6,005 nt of DNA, taken from positions 1 through 6,005 of the forward strand of contig BNUW01000143.1 of NCBI GenBank assembly GCA_025997655.1, given 5' to 3'. Position numbers and translations under genes: made by a program. This document shows, in pieces, positions 5,920 to 6,005 of this stretch (positions are counted from its first letter, which is position 1; each line of letters opens with the position of its first letter). This stretch comes from Spirochaetia bacterium. Lineage in GTDB: Bacteria > Spirochaetota > Spirochaetia > Treponematales > Breznakiellaceae. The notes under the pieces were generated by a model, which ran no database searches, was not told the DNA's origin, and saw only the letters and a list, made by a program, of their open reading frames with translations.

Positions 5920-6005
5920 AACCCATAATCCCTATGATTATATGCGGGATCATGAACAGGCCGGCGCCCTTGGCGGTGACGCTTCGTTTATCGCCACGCT
6001 CCCCC
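5889..6005 (-). repeat. Outer arm of the perfect 117-bp inverted repeat, reaching the window edge
   Basis: These bases are the exact reverse complement of 5661-5777 and run to the last base, so the duplication may continue outside. The match begins sharply at 5889 (5888 and 5778 do not pair). In place of the expected deacetylase N-terminus, the plus strand here re-encodes the interior of the same gene. In-frame stops on the minus strand just upstream of 5919 (TAG, TAA, TGA) confirm that no real gene start lies here. The lack of any mismatch indicates a very recent event or an artefact. Confidence 0.97.

Noticed and set aside
5661..6005. Reading the inverted repeat as a transposon end or CRISPR-type repeat
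   Set aside because: The arms are interior deacetylase coding sequence, with no transposase, no target duplication and no repeat-spacer periodicity.

Overview
The window carries one compact operon read entirely on the minus strand, so transcription runs from high to low coordinates. In that order it encodes a PIG-L/LmbE-type deacetylase with a damaged 5' end, a divergent NagB-like sugar isomerase/deaminase-fold protein, a ribose-type ABC importer (permease, double-domain ATPase, periplasmic binding protein) and a small family-9 carbohydrate-binding-module-like protein. The first four genes are 10 to 23 bases apart or less. The binding-protein gene follows a 72-base gap with a perfect 14-bp palindrome, and its end is followed by a strong GC-rich hairpin just before the last gene.

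The organism looks like a spirochaete of the Treponema type, with moderate confidence. The binding protein has a signal peptide running straight into a Gly/Gln-rich mature start (VFAGGGQQGG), a style I associate with treponemal sugar-binding proteins. Base composition is near 50 percent GC, and the ribosome-binding sites are clear GGAGG/AAGGAG. A Firmicute or another gut anaerobe cannot be excluded.

As a working model (inference), RbsABC-like proteins import an unphosphorylated sugar. The PIG-L protein would remove an acyl group from an N-acetylated sugar, and the NagB-like protein would act on the product. This recalls the archaeal chitin pathway, where a PIG-L-family deacetylase acts before deaminase chemistry. 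The NagB-like protein has lost one conserved catalytic aspartate position and the usual phosphate loop, so its substrate or reaction has probably changed. The CBM9-like protein has no visible signal peptide.

Both window ends need caution. At the right end, bases 5889-6005 are a perfect 117-bp inverted copy of bases 5661-5777. This fold-back replaces the expected N-terminus of the deacetylase, including its AHPDD metal motif, and looks like an amplification or assembly chimera. At the left end, bases 1-80 are about 69 percent GC against about 33 percent for the next 80 bases. They are hairpin-rich and I could not identify them.
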